Assembly (NCBI GenBank): GCA_016196035.1
Contig: JACPYM010000020.1
Coordinates: 62,001 to 126,000 of the forward strand
Origin: Acidobacteriota bacterium
GTDB taxonomy: Bacteria; Acidobacteriota; Blastocatellia; RBC074
Length of the DNA: 64,000 bases
Direction: 5' to 3'
Shown piece after piece: positions 62,455 to 64,000 of this stretch. The notes beneath the pieces were generated by a model. That model made no database searches. It was given only the letters and a program-made list of their open reading frames with translations, and was not told where the DNA came from. The position numbers and the translations under genes are program-made. Every line of letters starts with the position of its first letter. The first letter of the stretch is position 1.

Positions 62455-62631
62455 ATCGGTTTTCCCTTCGGTGTATGGCAAAAAGCCGCGCAGCGGGACA
62501 GTACCGCGCGCGTGAGCAAGCGGCGCTTCGGCGTTGCGTCAGTCCGCCGTGCTTGACGCACCGCTTGCTCACGCGCGCGGTACTGTCCCGGCGCGGCGCG
62601 CCTACCGTACACGCAAATGAAAACCGATCTA
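62452..62631. repeat. Family A palindromic element, copy 5
   Basis: The 180-bp element runs from TAGATCGG to CCGATCTA with inner arms containing GTACCGCGCGCGTGAGCAAG and its complement, and outer arms TTTTCCCTTCGGTGTA against TACACGCAAATGAAAA. Its first codon is the stop of the tesA-like gene. This copy and copy 4 (15905-16084) have equal length. Confidence 0.88.
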
Positions 62632-62691
62632 GTTCGCCGCAAACAGGCGCAAGACGCGCGACGACCTTTCCAAATCTCCCCGTCTGGAATT

Positions 62692-62738
62692 TTCGGTGAT
62701 CATTTCTGGGAGCGCAGGAATGATCACCGAATTTTTAT
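62692..62738 (+). terminator. Terminator downstream of the tesA-like gene and repeat
   Basis: TTCGGTGATCATT (62692-62704) pairs exactly with 62719-62731 around 14 bases, followed by TTTTTATTGG. Because it lies past the family A repeat, the tesA transcript probably includes the whole palindrome. Confidence 0.85.
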
Positions 62739-62886
62739 TGGAAGATTTTCTTTGATCTGATCGGCTTTGCAGAAGATTTTTAGGCACTTCAGCAAAATTG
62801 ACTTGTCAGAAAGCCAAACCTACAATCCCGGCCATCACAAACACGTAATCCGCGACAATTCAACTCTAAAAAAAGGAGTGCTGAAA

Positions 62887-64000
<1,114 letters not shown>

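Overview
The window looks like a chromosomal segment of an acidobacterium. The clearest marker is the 2086-residue secreted protein at 28784-35044, which ends in a domain I recognise as the 'Solibacter' C-terminal family (TIGR03437) behind NHL repeats, an architecture seen mostly in Acidobacteria. Other features fit a GC-rich diderm: an outer-membrane exopolysaccharide (EPS) exporter, TonB/ExbB/ExbD, LolA-like and RND genes, and lipoproteins. I saw no rRNA, tRNA, CRISPR array, transposase or phage gene. Genes are dense and housekeeping loci are interleaved with accessory ones.

Layout. 1-8.9 kb: the tail of an unknown gene, rsgA, an orphan sugar-binding lipoprotein with two dehydrogenases, and a LolA-like/RND pair. 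8.9-26.0 kb: one long minus-strand EPS locus. In transcription order it holds a Wza-like exporter, a Wzz-like chain-length protein, an initiating polyprenyl glycosylphosphotransferase, a Wzy-like polymerase, a Wzx flippase fused to a GT4 glycosyltransferase, a polysaccharide deacetylase, a WecG/TagA transferase, a GT2, a CelD-type acetyltransferase, a proline-dehydrogenase-like protein that lacks the substrate arginine pair, a second CelD-type acetyltransferase, and a Tat-exported N,N-dimethylformamidase-like protein. 26.4-35.0 kb: rel (ppGpp) and the giant propeller protein. 35.5-42.5 kb: a TerB-like protein, a DUF1611 protein, then tgt-yajC-secD-secF. 43.0-51.2 kb: tonB-exbB-exbD-exbD-TPR lipoprotein, gyrA, another TPR lipoprotein and an Hfq-like protein with a glycine-rich basic head and acidic tail. 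51.2-58.0 kb (minus strand): purH, then an NtrC-type regulator, a TIGR01777 epimerase, a 7TM histidine kinase, a DCC-family thiol protein and a small membrane protein. 58.3-64 kb: ybbP-ybbA divergent from a tesA-like esterase, then an M14 zinc carboxypeptidase cut by the window end.

The most unusual signal is a set of dispersed palindromic repeats without any transposase. Family A is about 180 bp, with ends TAGATC...GATCTA and a core containing GTACCGCGCGCGTGAGCAAG; there are four full copies and one core-only copy. Two of its ends supply the TAG stop codon of the adjacent gene. Family B is about 100 bp (two copies). Family C is about 92 bp (two copies and a half copy); it lies in frame inside the Wzx-GT4 gene and forms the last residues of Rel. 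These elements occupy most gaps of the EPS locus. Other strong candidates for new biology are the proline-dehydrogenase-like EPS protein, the flippase-glycosyltransferase fusion, the Hfq-like protein and the helix-hairpin-helix-like insertion in SecF.
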